Shown here piece after piece: positions 38,610-47,248 of a stretch of DNA of 64,000 nt (position 1 is the first letter of the stretch; each line of letters starts with the position of its first letter). A model generated the notes under the pieces. The model worked only from the letters and a program-made list of their open reading frames with translations. It was not told where the DNA came from and made no database searches. Source of the stretch: Burkholderiaceae bacterium (GTDB taxonomy: Bacteria; Pseudomonadota; Gammaproteobacteria; Burkholderiales; Burkholderiaceae); NCBI GenBank assembly GCA_021166835.1, contig JAJPEN010000047.1:124001-188000 (forward strand), written 5' to 3'. The position numbers and the translations under genes were made by a program.

Positions 38610-39359
38610 GTGACGAACGCTGCGTACCGCCCCGTTCTCGGCGTCATCGTGCCGCCGGCCGACGGAGCCGTCCCGCCCGAGTTGCCCGCCTTGTATGCGG
38701 ACCGCATCCGCGTCGTCGGGCGCGGCCTTGCGATACCCGGCATCTCGATGGCCGGCTTCGATACCGTGATCGATCGGGTCGCGCAGTTGTCGCGAGAACT
38801 GGCCGCGGACGGCGCAACGGCCATTGCGCTGATGGGCACGTCGCTAAGCTTCTATCGCGGCGGAGACTGGAACGAGCAGATCACGCACACGATGCGCGCG
38901 GCGGGCAGGCTGCCCGCGACGACGATGAGCGATGCGATCGTCGCGGCGCTGCACGCGGTGCACGGCAAGCGCCTGGCCGTGGCCACCGCCTACACCGACG
39001 AGATGAACTGCCGACTGCACGAGTTCCTCGAAGCGCGCGGGTTCGAGGTCGCTTCACTCGTCGCGCTCGGATTGTCGGCGGTCGAGCAGGTGCATGCGGT
39101 GCATCCGCACGAGCTCGAGGCACTCGGCGAGCGTGCGGTGCGCGAAGCGAAGAATGCGGACGCGGTGCTGATCTCCTGCGGCGGGCTGCGCACGCTCGAC
39201 GTCACGATGCCGCTCGAATCGCGTACCGGGCTGCCGGTCGTCTCGAGCGCCGTGGCAGGCGCGTGGGCCGCCGTGCGGTTGCTCGGCGACAGCGGCTGCG
39301 CGCAAGGCTACGGGCGATTGCTCGCGCAGTCGCCCGAGAGGGGATCCCTGAGCAGTTAG
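38610..39359 (+). CDS. Arylmalonate decarboxylase-like enzyme (Asp/Glu racemase superfamily)
   Basis: 249 residues from a GTG with AGGAGA six bases upstream. VLGVIVPPADG, LMGTSLSFYRG (~74-84), TAYTDEMNCRLHEFL, ISCGGLRTLD with the catalytic Cys190, and GLPVVSSAVAG follow Bordetella arylmalonate decarboxylase closely. The position that carries the second Cys in racemases is Gly (GTS), which favours cofactor-free decarboxylation of a disubstituted malonate. The divergent truncated racemase and Bug gene suggest a former uptake and catabolism cluster for such an acid. Confidence 0.85.
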   Translation: MTNAAYRPVLGVIVPPADGAVPPELPALYADRIRVVGRGLAIPGISMAGFDTVIDRVAQLSRELAADGATAIALMGTSLSFYRGGDWNEQITHTMRAAGRLPATTMSDAIVAALHAVHGKRLAVATAYTDEMNCRLHEFLEARGFEVASLVALGLSAVEQVHAVHPHELEALGERAVREAKNADAVLISCGGLRTLDVTMPLESRTGLPVVSSAVAGAWAAVRLLGDSGCAQGYGRLLAQSPERGSLSS

Positions 39360-39505
39360 TATCCGCATCCCTCACTCCTTGTCGATCGACCATGACATTC
39401 AGGGTCGAATGTGCACGTTTCCTTGAACGCGCAAGTTCGAAAAGGAAGTGATCGAGCGGCGGCGCAGCCGGCGCCCTGCCGCCGGGAGTTTCGGCGGACC
39501 TTTCC

Positions 39506-39754
39506 TTACGAGCGTTCTACCCGCCGCCGGGACTTCACGCGGCGAACGATCGAAATTCCGACGCCGCCGAGCGCCAGCAGCGCCACGGTGCCGGGCACCG
39601 GCACCGTCCCCACCGGCTGGTCCTGGGGTGGCGACGCATGGGGCGCGGCTGGCGACATACGCACCGTTCCGTACTGGTTGTCGGCTTGCGCGGGCGCCAC
39701 GGCGATCGCGAGAGCACCTGCGACAAGAGCGCCCATCGTCATCCTGCCTTTCAT
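39506..39754 (-). CDS. Very short PEP-CTERM protein
   Basis: 82 residues from the ATG at 39754, preceded by AGGGGAGA. It consists almost only of sorting signals: a signal peptide (MTMGALVAGALAIAVAPAQA), about 25 residues rich in Pro/Gln/Ser (DNQYGTVRMSPAAPHASPPQ), then VPVPGTVALLALGGVGISIV and an Arg-rich tail. If both ends are removed the product is a ~25-residue peptide. A sigma-54-like site lies upstream. Confidence 0.75.
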   Translation of the reverse strand: MKGRMTMGALVAGALAIAVAPAQADNQYGTVRMSPAAPHASPPQDQPVGTVPVPGTVALLALGGVGISIVRRVKSRRRVERS

Positions 39755-39788
39755 TCGTTTCTCCCCTGACAGATTTCTTGCATTATGT

Positions 39789-39804
39789 AGCAAAAAACGT
39801 GCTC
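39789..39804 (-). promoter_or_regulatory. Sigma-54-like promoter for the short PEP-CTERM gene
   Basis: On the minus strand GAGCACGTTTTTTGCT has AG in place of GG at -24, ten bases, then GC at -12. TTTTTTGCT is a strong -12 half. It lies about 35 bp before the ATG. Confidence 0.5.
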
Positions 39805-39940
39805 GGGATAATTTCTTCTGATCCTTCAAACACTTGGCGAACAGGCACGCCGCCATATCGAGAATCGGACCGGAAATCGTCAATCAGCGCGACGTGACTT
39901 TTTTCCGCTTTTCGCGGCCCGGTCTGGCGCCGGCCAAGGC

Positions 39941-40669
39941 TCAGGCCGACGAGGCGGCCGGCGTTTCCTGCGCCACGGCGAGCAGCCGATCGAGCTTCGC
40001 GGGATCGCGCAGCAGGCTCGCGCTGTCGGAGGCGTGGACGATGCGCCCGCGGTCGAGAACGATCGCATCGCGCGTCAGGCCGAGCGCGAGCCGGGCGTGC
40101 TGCTCGACGAGGATCACCGCCATGCCGCCTTCGGCGACGAGATCGCGGATCACGCGCTCGAGCTCCTGGACGATGATCGGCGCCAGGCCTTCCATCGGTT
40201 CGTCGAGCAGCAGCAGCCGGGGATTCGTCACCAGCGCGCGCGCGAGCGCCACCAGCTGCTGCTCGCCGCCCGAGAGCTGTCCGCCCAGATTGCCGCGGCG
40301 CCGCTCGAGGATCGGAAACTGCCGGAACGCCCGCTCGGGCGTCCAGGCTCCGGGCCTCGCCACGGCGAGCAGGTGCTCCTCGACCGTGAGCGACGGGAAC
40401 ATGTAGCGCTCCTGCGGCACCCAGCCCAGCCCAGCCCGCGCGCGACGGAAGGTGCTCATCGAACCGATCTCGCTGCCCCGCCAGCGGATCGACCCGCCGT
40501 GCCGGCGCGCAAGGCCCATCAGCGTCAGCAGAAGCGTGGTCTTGCCCACGCCGTTGCGACCGAGCAGCGCCAGGCTGTCGCCGTCGTCGATCGACAGCGA
40601 GATGCCGTCGAGCACGACCGAAGCGCCGTAGCCCGAGCGCAGCCCGTCGAGCACGAGCAGTTCAGCCAT
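39941..40669 (-). CDS. livF: Branched-chain amino acid-type ABC importer ATPase LivF
   Basis: 242 residues. Walker A GRNGVGKTT, signature LSGGEQQ, Walker B LLLLDEPMEGLAP, the last typical of LivF. Its start overlaps the livG stop by 8 bp. It is the last gene of the liv-type operon (SBP-H-M-G-F order on the minus strand). Confidence 0.92.
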   Translation of the reverse strand: MAELLVLDGLRSGYGASVVLDGISLSIDDGDSLALLGRNGVGKTTLLLTLMGLARRHGGSIRWRGSEIGSMSTFRRARAGLGWVPQERYMFPSLTVEEHLLAVARPGAWTPERAFRQFPILERRRGNLGGQLSGGEQQLVALARALVTNPRLLLLDEPMEGLAPIIVQELERVIRDLVAEGGMAVILVEQHARLALGLTRDAIVLDRGRIVHASDSASLLRDPAKLDRLLAVAQETPAASSA

Positions 40670-41414
40670 GCGTCGCCTCGCCGAGGTAGACCTCGCGGAC
40701 GCGCGGATCGTTGGCGATTTCCTGCGGCGTGCCCTCGACGAGCACACTGCCCGCCACCAGCACCGTGATGCGTTCGGCGAAACGGAAGACCAGACCCATG
40801 TCGTGCTCGATGAACAGCATCGTCACGTCGCGCGGCAGTCGGGCGATCACCTCGAAAAGCTCCGCGCATTCGTTCGACGGGATGCCGGCGGCCGGCTCGT
40901 CGAGCAGCAGGATCTTCGGGCGCGTGGCGAGCGCCAGCGCGATCTCGAGCAGCCGCTGCTTGCCGTAGGGCAGGCTCGCGGTGACGACCGCCGCTTCGCG
41001 CTCGAGTTGCAGCGAGGCGAGCAGCGCCTGCGCCTCGTCGATCGCGTCGCGCTGTCGCGACAACGCCGACCACAACCGGCGGGCGGTGCCGCTTCGCACG
41101 CAGATGGCCAGGGTGACCGATTCAAGCACGGTCAGGCCCGGAAACAGCGTGTTGATCTGGAAGGTTCGCGTGACGCCGCGACGCACTCGCAGATGCTGCG
41201 CCAGGTGCGTGACCTTCTCGTCGCCCAGATACACGTCGCCCGCGCTCGGCTGCAGGAAGCCGGTGAGCAGGTTGATGAACGTGGTCTTGCCGGCGCCGTT
41301 GGGGCCGATCAGCGCATGACGCGCGCCCGCCTCGAGCGAGAAATCGATGTCGCTGTTCGCGTGGAAGCCGCCCCAGTGCTTCGACAGGCCGACCGTGCGC
41401 AGCACCGCGCTCAT
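40662..41414 (-). CDS. livG: Branched-chain amino acid-type ABC importer ATPase LivG
   Basis: 250 residues. Walker A GPNGAGKTTFINLLTGF, RTFQINTLFPGLTVLE after the Q-loop, Walker B ILLLDEPAAGI. The signature region reads LPYGKQRLLEIA, as in LivG. ATG overlaps the livM stop (ATGA). It forms the ATPase pair with LivF. Confidence 0.92.
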   Translation of the reverse strand: MSAVLRTVGLSKHWGGFHANSDIDFSLEAGARHALIGPNGAGKTTFINLLTGFLQPSAGDVYLGDEKVTHLAQHLRVRRGVTRTFQINTLFPGLTVLESVTLAICVRSGTARRLWSALSRQRDAIDEAQALLASLQLEREAAVVTASLPYGKQRLLEIALALATRPKILLLDEPAAGIPSNECAELFEVIARLPRDVTMLFIEHDMGLVFRFAERITVLVAGSVLVEGTPQEIANDPRVREVYLGEATHG

Positions 41415-42433
41415 CGGCGCGTTCCCCGCACGCGCGCGACGAGCATCTCGATGCCGCCGAGGATCCCGCCGCGCGCGAACATCACGATGACGACGAGCAG
41501 CAGGCCGATCCAGAACTGCCAGTAGACGGGATCGATGCCGGCGAGATAGTCCTGCGCGATCATGAAGACCGCGGTGCCGACGAGCGCCCCGTACAGGCGC
41601 CCGGTGCCGCCGAGCACGAGCATGATCAGCACCTCCGCCGAGCGCGTGAAGCCGAGCGCCTCGAGGCCGACGAACTGCGTGGTCTGCGCCAGCAGTGCGC
41701 CGGCGATGCCGGCGATGCCGGCCGAGATCGTGAACACTTTCACCTGCATGCGAAGCACCGACGCGCCCAGCGCCGGCATGCGCCACGGCCCTTCGCGAAG
41801 CCCGCGCAACGACAACCCGAAGGGCGAATGCACGAGCCGGCGAAGCACGACGAAGCAGACGAACAGCACGGCGAGGCTGTACAGGTAGGCCACGGTGCCG
41901 ACCAGTCCGAACTCGAACATGCCGAGCAGCTTCCAGGTGACGACGCCCGACAGCCCGTCGACGCCGCCGGTGAGGAACGACGCCTTGTTCGCCGCCTCGT
42001 AGAGCATCAGCCCGATGCCGAGCGTGACCATCAGCCGCGTGAGATCGTTGCCGCGCACGACGATGAAACTGACGAGGAAGCCGAACAGCATCGCGACGGC
42101 GCCGCCCGCGAGCAGGCCGGTAATCGGCTCGCCCCATCCGTGCACGGCGAGCAGTCCCGCGGTATACGCTCCCAGCCCGAAGAACGCGGCGTGCCCGAGC
42201 GAGACGATTCCCGCGTAGCCGAGGATCAGGTCGAGCGAAAGCGCGAACAGCCCCGTGATGAGGATCTGGCTGCCGAGCACGCGATATCCCGGGAAAGCGA
42301 ACATCGCGAGCAGCGCGAGCGCCCAGAACGCGATCTCGGCCGGCCGCCAGCGCTCCTCGGCGAGACCGGAACGCGCCGCGGAGGCGCGCGCAGCGGATGC
42401 GGGCAGCGCCGCCGCCTTTCCGGTCGCGCTCAT
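41411..42433 (-). CDS. livM: Branched-chain amino acid-type ABC permease LivM
   Basis: 340 residues with an Ala-rich cytoplasmic N-terminus and about nine membrane helices. SLGHAAFFGLGAYTAGLL and LGGTGRLYGALVGTAVF are LivM hallmarks. Overlaps both neighbours by 4 bp, so the operon is tightly coupled. Confidence 0.93.
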   Translation of the reverse strand: MSATGKAAALPASAARASAARSGLAEERWRPAEIAFWALALLAMFAFPGYRVLGSQILITGLFALSLDLILGYAGIVSLGHAAFFGLGAYTAGLLAVHGWGEPITGLLAGGAVAMLFGFLVSFIVVRGNDLTRLMVTLGIGLMLYEAANKASFLTGGVDGLSGVVTWKLLGMFEFGLVGTVAYLYSLAVLFVCFVVLRRLVHSPFGLSLRGLREGPWRMPALGASVLRMQVKVFTISAGIAGIAGALLAQTTQFVGLEALGFTRSAEVLIMLVLGGTGRLYGALVGTAVFMIAQDYLAGIDPVYWQFWIGLLLVVIVMFARGGILGGIEMLVARVRGTRR

Positions 42434-43296
42434 CGTGTCCTCCCGTACAGCCCGGACGGGAACGGAATGAGCAGCAGCACCATCAGCGCGTAGATCGCGA
42501 AGGCGCCGACCTCGGGCACGTAGTACTTCCCGGCCACGTCGAAGACGCCGAGGATCATCGCCGCGATCAGCGAGCCCTTGATCGAGCCCGCGCCGCCCAC
42601 CGCGACGACGAGCAGGAAATACACCATGTACTTCAGCGGGAAGACCGGATCGAGCCCGAGTACGTCGATGCCGAGCGCGCCGCCCACGCCGGCGAGGCCC
42701 GAGCCGAGCGCGAAAGTGAAGCCGAACACCCGGTTCACGTCGATGCCCAGGCCCTCCGCCGCGCGCTGGTTGTCGACCGCCGCGCGGATCTGCGCGCCGA
42801 AGCGCGTGCGCTCGAGCAGCCAGCCGAGCGCCGCGGTGAGCGCGACCACCACCGCGATGAGGAACAGCCGGTAGATGCCGAGATCCACGCCGAGCACGCG
42901 CACCTGTCCACGCAGGAAGTCCGGCAGGCGCACCGGCTGCTGCGTCGGGCCGAACCACCAGGTGGCGATCGCGATCGACATGAACACGAGGCCGATCGAG
43001 AACAGCACCTGGTCGAGCGCGCTCGCCCGGTACAGCCGCTGGTACAGCGTGCGCTCGAGCAGCGTGCCGACCACCGCCGAGACGACGAAGGCGATCGGCA
43101 GCGTGAGCAGGAAGGGCACGCCCATGCGGTTCATCAGCACCGCACAGGTGTAGCCGCCGACCATCGCGAAGGCGCCGTGCGCCAGGTTCACGAAGTTCAT
43201 CAGCCCCATCGTCACCGACAGGCCGACGCTGATGACGAACATCAGGCTGCCGTAGGCGAGTCCGTCGAAGAGGACTCCGGCGAGGTTGCCCAGCAT
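42430..43296 (-). CDS. livH: Branched-chain amino acid-type ABC permease LivH
   Basis: 288 residues, eight or so helices. LMNFVNLAHGAFAMVGGY near the N-terminus and VGGAGSIKGSLIAAMILG near the C-terminus define LivH. It starts one base after the binding-protein stop. Confidence 0.93.
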   Translation of the reverse strand: MLGNLAGVLFDGLAYGSLMFVISVGLSVTMGLMNFVNLAHGAFAMVGGYTCAVLMNRMGVPFLLTLPIAFVVSAVVGTLLERTLYQRLYRASALDQVLFSIGLVFMSIAIATWWFGPTQQPVRLPDFLRGQVRVLGVDLGIYRLFLIAVVVALTAALGWLLERTRFGAQIRAAVDNQRAAEGLGIDVNRVFGFTFALGSGLAGVGGALGIDVLGLDPVFPLKYMVYFLLVVAVGGAGSIKGSLIAAMILGVFDVAGKYYVPEVGAFAIYALMVLLLIPFPSGLYGRTR

Positions 43297-43297
43297 G

Positions 43298-44473
43298 CTA
43301 CTGCGCTGGTTTGCCCGGATCCTTCACGTTCGGGAAGCTGTCGAACTCGATGTTGTACAGATGCCCGTCGCGCCTCTCGACACGGCGCACGTAGACCGTC
43401 TGCACGATGTCGCGCGTTTCGGGATCGATCGCGATCGGCCCGCGCGGGCTCTCGAACTTCATCTGCTTGAACAGCTCCATCGCCTGGTCGCCGGTGAAGT
43501 TCGCGCCGAGCTTCTTCACCACTTCGGCGATCGCGTGCATGCCGTCGTAGCCGCCCACCGCCATGAAGTTCGGCCGGCCGCCGTCGGGATTCGTTTCGGC
43601 GAAGGCCTTCAGGAAGGCCTTGTTCTCGGGGGAATCGTGCGCGTTCGAATAGTGGAAGGTATTGATGATGCCCAGCACCGGGTCGCCCATCGCGTCGAGC
43701 AGGTGGTCGTCGGTGAGGTCGCCGGTGGCGATCACCCGGATGCCCTCCTTCGCCAGTCCGCGCTCCTGGAAGCCCTTCATGAACGCGATGCTGTGTTCAC
43801 CGGGCGGCACGAAGATGAAGACCGCCTGCGGCCTGGCGTCCTTGATGCGCTGGATGAACGGCGCGAACTCGGGGTTCTTCAGCGGAACGCGCACCGAATC
43901 GACGATCTGGCCGCCGCCTTCCTTGAAGGTCTTGCTGAACGCAGCCTCGGCGTCGATGCCCGGGCCGTAGTCGGCGACGAGCGTGTAGACGCGCTGGATG
44001 CCGTTCTTCGCCGCCCAGGTTCCCATCGGCGCCGAATCCTGCGGCAGCGTGTGCGAGAAGCGCACCGCGTACGGCGACTTCATCGTGATCACCGAAGTGG
44101 CGGCATTCATGATCACCATCGGCGTCTTCGCCTGCGTGGCGACCGGCGCCACCGCGAGCGCCTCCGGTGTGAGGCCGAAGCCGGCGAGGAAATGAACCTT
44201 GTCGCGCACGACCAGCTCCTGCGCGAGGCGCTTGGCGACTTCCGGCGCCGGGCCGGTGGTGTCGCGCACGAGGATCTCGACCTTGCGCCCGGCGATCGTG
44301 TCGCCGTTCTGGTGCAGCCAGGTCTTCATTCCGCCTTCGATCTGCTTGCCGTAGTCGGCGAACGGGCCCGAGAACGCAGCGATCAGGCCGATGCGGATCG
44401 GCTCGGCGGACTGCTGCGCCTGTGCCATGCAAACGGCGCCGGCCATGCCCAGCGCGACGAGAAATCGCTTCAT
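43298..44473 (-). CDS. ABC transporter substrate-binding protein (Leu/Ile/Val-type)
   Basis: 391 residues from the ATG at 44473, with AGGAGG upstream. Signal peptide MKRFLVALGMAGAVCMAQAQ. Type I periplasmic binding fold (IRIGLIAAFSGPFADYGKQ, GFGLTPEALAVAPVAT). First gene of the liv operon. Members of this group in Burkholderiales often carry aromatic acids or amides as well as amino acids, so the ligand is open. Confidence 0.9.
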   Translation of the reverse strand: MKRFLVALGMAGAVCMAQAQQSAEPIRIGLIAAFSGPFADYGKQIEGGMKTWLHQNGDTIAGRKVEILVRDTTGPAPEVAKRLAQELVVRDKVHFLAGFGLTPEALAVAPVATQAKTPMVIMNAATSVITMKSPYAVRFSHTLPQDSAPMGTWAAKNGIQRVYTLVADYGPGIDAEAAFSKTFKEGGGQIVDSVRVPLKNPEFAPFIQRIKDARPQAVFIFVPPGEHSIAFMKGFQERGLAKEGIRVIATGDLTDDHLLDAMGDPVLGIINTFHYSNAHDSPENKAFLKAFAETNPDGGRPNFMAVGGYDGMHAIAEVVKKLGANFTGDQAMELFKQMKFESPRGPIAIDPETRDIVQTVYVRRVERRDGHLYNIEFDSFPNVKDPGKPAQ

Positions 44474-44704
44474 TTCCTGCCTCCTCTGCTTCGCTCGAAG
44501 GTGCGACGCAGCGCATCCTGTCGATGAATGGCCATTCAATCAGCCGACTCATCGTAGCGCCCGCGAATGACGCGCTTCCACGATCTGGATCAAGAACGAC
44601 CGGACGCCCGTCTCGCCCGGGGCGAATCCTTTATCGTTGCGGCTTCGAACGCGCCGCCCTCGCCGGGCCGCGCCGCAACGCATCGTGAAAGGAGAAGCCT
44701 GCAG

Positions 44705-45622
44705 ATGAGTCAGCGCCAGTATGATCCGATCGCCTCGCACCGAGTGGCCTTTCTCGGACTCGGCGTGATGGGCTATCCGATGGCGGGCCACCTGAAGCGC
44801 GCCGGCCACTCGGTGACGGTCTACAACCGCACCGCGACGAAGGCCGAACAGTGGGTCGGCGAGTATGCGCAGGCCGGTGCCGGCACGAGCGCCGCTGCAC
44901 CCACGCCGCGGCAGGCCGCGCACGACGCCGACATCGTCTTCGCCTGCGTCGGCAACGACGACGATCTGCGCTCGGTCGTGCTCGGCGAGCACGGCGCACT
45001 GGCCGGCATGAAGCCCGGCGCGGTCTTCGTCGATCACACGACGGCCTCGGCGGAGGTCGCGCGCGAACTGCACGCTGCGGCCGGCGCACGCGGCCTGCAC
45101 TTCGTCGATGCCCCCGTCTCCGGCGGCCAGGCGGGCGCGGTGAACGGCGCGCTCACCGTGATGTGCGGCGGCGAGCCTGAGGTGTTCGCGCGCGTGCAGC
45201 CGGTGATCATGGCGTACGCGCGCGCGTGCACGCTGATCGGCGCGCCGGGCGCCGGGCAGCTCGCGAAGATGGTGAACCAGATCTCCATCGCCGGCCTCGT
45301 GCAGGGTCTGTCCGAAGCGATCGCTTTCGGGCAGGCGGCCGGCCTGGACATGAAGCTCGTGCTCGAGGTGATCGGAAAAGGCGCGGCGCAGTCGTGGCAG
45401 ATGGACAACCGCGGCACGACGATGATCGAGGACCGCTTCGACTTCGGCTTCGCGGTCGACTGGATGCGCAAGGATCTGGGCCTGTGCCTGGACGAAGCGA
45501 AGCGCAACGGCGCGTCGCTGCCGGTCACGGCGCTGGTCGACCAGTTCTACGGCGACGTTCAACGCATGGGCGGCGCGCGCTGGGACACCTCGAGCCTGAT
45601 CAAGCGGCTGCGCAAGAGCTGA
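44705..45622 (+). CDS. 3-hydroxyisobutyrate dehydrogenase-like NAD(P) enzyme
   Basis: 305 residues. [15 protein letters not shown] nucleotide-binding motif near 17, [16 protein letters not shown] substrate loop, and [11 protein letters not shown] with the catalytic Lys. The family includes 3-hydroxyisobutyrate dehydrogenase, tartronate semialdehyde reductase and succinic semialdehyde reductases. It diverges from the liv operon. 18 residues precede the Rossmann motif. Confidence 0.88.
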   Translation: MSQRQYDPIASHRVAFLGLGVMGYPMAGHLKRAGHSVTVYNRTATKAEQWVGEYAQAGAGTSAAAPTPRQAAHDADIVFACVGNDDDLRSVVLGEHGALAGMKPGAVFVDHTTASAEVARELHAAAGARGLHFVDAPVSGGQAGAVNGALTVMCGGEPEVFARVQPVIMAYARACTLIGAPGAGQLAKMVNQISIAGLVQGLSEAIAFGQAAGLDMKLVLEVIGKGAAQSWQMDNRGTTMIEDRFDFGFAVDWMRKDLGLCLDEAKRNGASLPVTALVDQFYGDVQRMGGARWDTSSLIKRLRKS

Positions 45623-45683
45623 TCCCCCGAGCCGCCGATCGGCGGCCGTGACCCCACCCTCCCGAAAAAAGGAAGCAGCGACC

Positions 45684-46037
45684 ATGACTTACCAGACGAC
45701 CGCCTCCGGCCTGCAATACGAAGAGGTCGTCGCCGGCAGCGGCGACGAAGCGCAGAAGGGCGACGAGGTGCGCGTGCATTACACCGGCTGGCTCTACCAG
45801 AACGGCGCCGCCGGCCGCAAGTTCGATTCGAGCAAGGACCGCGGCGAGCCCTTCGAGTTCCCGCTCGGCGCGGGGCACGTGATCCGCGGCTGGGACGAGG
45901 GCGTCGCGGGAATGAAGGTCGGCGGCACGCGCCGGCTGATCATCCCGCCGGAACTGGGCTACGGCGCGCGCGGCGCGGGCGGGGTGATTCCGCCGAACGC
46001 GACGCTGCTGTTCGAGGTGGAGCTGCTCGGAGTCTGA
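45684..46037 (+). CDS. FKBP-type peptidyl-prolyl isomerase
   Basis: 117 residues, single FKBP domain, no signal peptide. [44 protein letters not shown] and [20 protein letters not shown] contain the conserved active-site residues. Cytoplasmic prolyl isomerase/chaperone. Confidence 0.95.
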   Translation: MTYQTTASGLQYEEVVAGSGDEAQKGDEVRVHYTGWLYQNGAAGRKFDSSKDRGEPFEFPLGAGHVIRGWDEGVAGMKVGGTRRLIIPPELGYGARGAGGVIPPNATLLFEVELLGV

Positions 46038-46058
46038 AGGAGAATCGGGAGATCTCGC

Positions 46059-46082
46059 GAACGTGAACGTGAACGTGAACGC
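46059..46082. repeat. Hexanucleotide repeat GAACGT, about four units
   Basis: (GAACGT)x3 plus GAACGC in the intergenic region between the FKBP gene and the sigma-54 promoter. A slippage-prone tract of unknown relevance. Confidence 0.7.
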
Positions 46083-46221
46083 AAACGCGGCATCGGTCGT
46101 CGCCTGCGAATTCCGTCACATCGCCCTTCTTGACAGCTCCGTACGCATCCCGGCGGAACGCCGTGTTCGATCCGGGCGAATCCTCGAAAATTCAAAGGGA
46201 TACCTGACTCTCTCCTGAATC

Positions 46222-46237
46222 TGGCACGGGTATTGCT
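46222..46237 (+). promoter_or_regulatory. Consensus sigma-54 promoter for PEP-CTERM gene 46315
   Basis: TGGCACGGGTATTGCT, a full match to the -24 TGGCAC and -12 TTGCT elements with correct spacing. It lies 77 bp before the GTG. Confidence 0.88.
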
Positions 46238-46314
46238 TAATCGCTCCAGCAACAACGCCCGCTCGATACCGGCGTTTGTTGGACGAAATACCAGAAACAG
46301 GACAGGAGAGGTAA

Positions 46315-47193
46315 GTGTCTATTCCGACTCTGCATAAATTGACGGCCGCGATCACGCTGGGGCTGGCGAGCACCGGCGCGGCGCTGGCCGCGCCGATGGT
46401 GACCGATTGGGGATACAGCGTAACGGCGCAATGGACCACCACCGGCGCCGGCGCGCCTGCGTTCACCTCGGGCAGCGGCTCGACCTACACCAGTGCCAAC
46501 GTTCTCAGCTGGGGAGCGAACAAGAACAAGTCCTGGGACAACACCCGCAACGCGAAGCCTCAATACTGGGGCGGAAACAGCGACACTTCGCGCCGCAGCG
46601 GGCTGGTGATCACGCCGAACGGCCCCGCGTCGGGCAACAATCTGCAGACCAACGGTGCGGCCCTCGACACCCACACGGTCACCCATTACAACAACACCAT
46701 CTCGGGCAGTTTCCGGACCCTGCTCTCCGCAACGCTCCATACCACGCTGACGCTCACGCCGTACCTGCCGAATCCGCCCTACGACGGTACCGACTCGTGG
46801 GGCCCTGTCGCGCGAGACTTCAGCATCAGCTTCACGGAAACGACGAACTCGAGGCGGTGTGCCGATCCTCTGTCCGTCTCCGAGTGCGACGACCTCTTCG
46901 TGCTGGCGGCCGGCGATCTCACCGACACCTTCACTCTGGACGGAATCCTCTACACGATCAGCTTCAACGCACCCGGCCTGGGCGCCCTGGGCGCACAGGC
47001 CTGCGCTCTCGCAGGTGCAGCGGCCGATTGCGTCGGGCTGCGCACCCGCGAAGGGAGAACGACCTCGATGACTTTCAACTTCATGATCACCGCGCAAGAC
47101 CCGCCGATCAACGTGCCCGAGCCCGGCGTGCTCGCTCTGCTCGGCGTCGGCCTTGCCGCCGTCGGACTTCGCGGACGCCGTCGCCGCGCCTGA
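46315..47193 (+). CDS. THxN-type PEP-CTERM exported protein
   Basis: 292 residues from a GTG with AGGAGAGG upstream. Signal peptide ending ALAAP. A TH-x-N motif (VTHYNNTISG, mid-protein) characteristic of the THxN PEP-CTERM subfamily. C-terminal VPEPGVLALLGVGLAAVGLR followed by Arg-rich residues. Conserved cysteine pairs occur around CADPLSVSEC and CALAGAAADC. Surface or matrix protein awaiting exosortase processing. The sigma-54 promoter is directly upstream. Confidence 0.88.
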   Translation: MSIPTLHKLTAAITLGLASTGAALAAPMVTDWGYSVTAQWTTTGAGAPAFTSGSGSTYTSANVLSWGANKNKSWDNTRNAKPQYWGGNSDTSRRSGLVITPNGPASGNNLQTNGAALDTHTVTHYNNTISGSFRTLLSATLHTTLTLTPYLPNPPYDGTDSWGPVARDFSISFTETTNSRRCADPLSVSECDDLFVLAAGDLTDTFTLDGILYTISFNAPGLGALGAQACALAGAAADCVGLRTREGRTTSMTFNFMITAQDPPINVPEPGVLALLGVGLAAVGLRGRRRRA

Positions 47194-47213
47194 GCCCGAA
47201 ACCGTCCGTCTCG

Positions 47214-47241
47214 AACGCCCCGCTCCGGCGGGGCGTTTCAT
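47214..47241. terminator. Bidirectional terminator
   Basis: AACGCCCCG/CGGGGCGTT stem with a six-base loop, followed by a short T-run on the plus strand and preceded by A residues. It lies between convergent genes 46315 and 47249 and can serve both. Confidence 0.75.
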
Positions 47242-47248
47242 TCGGACG

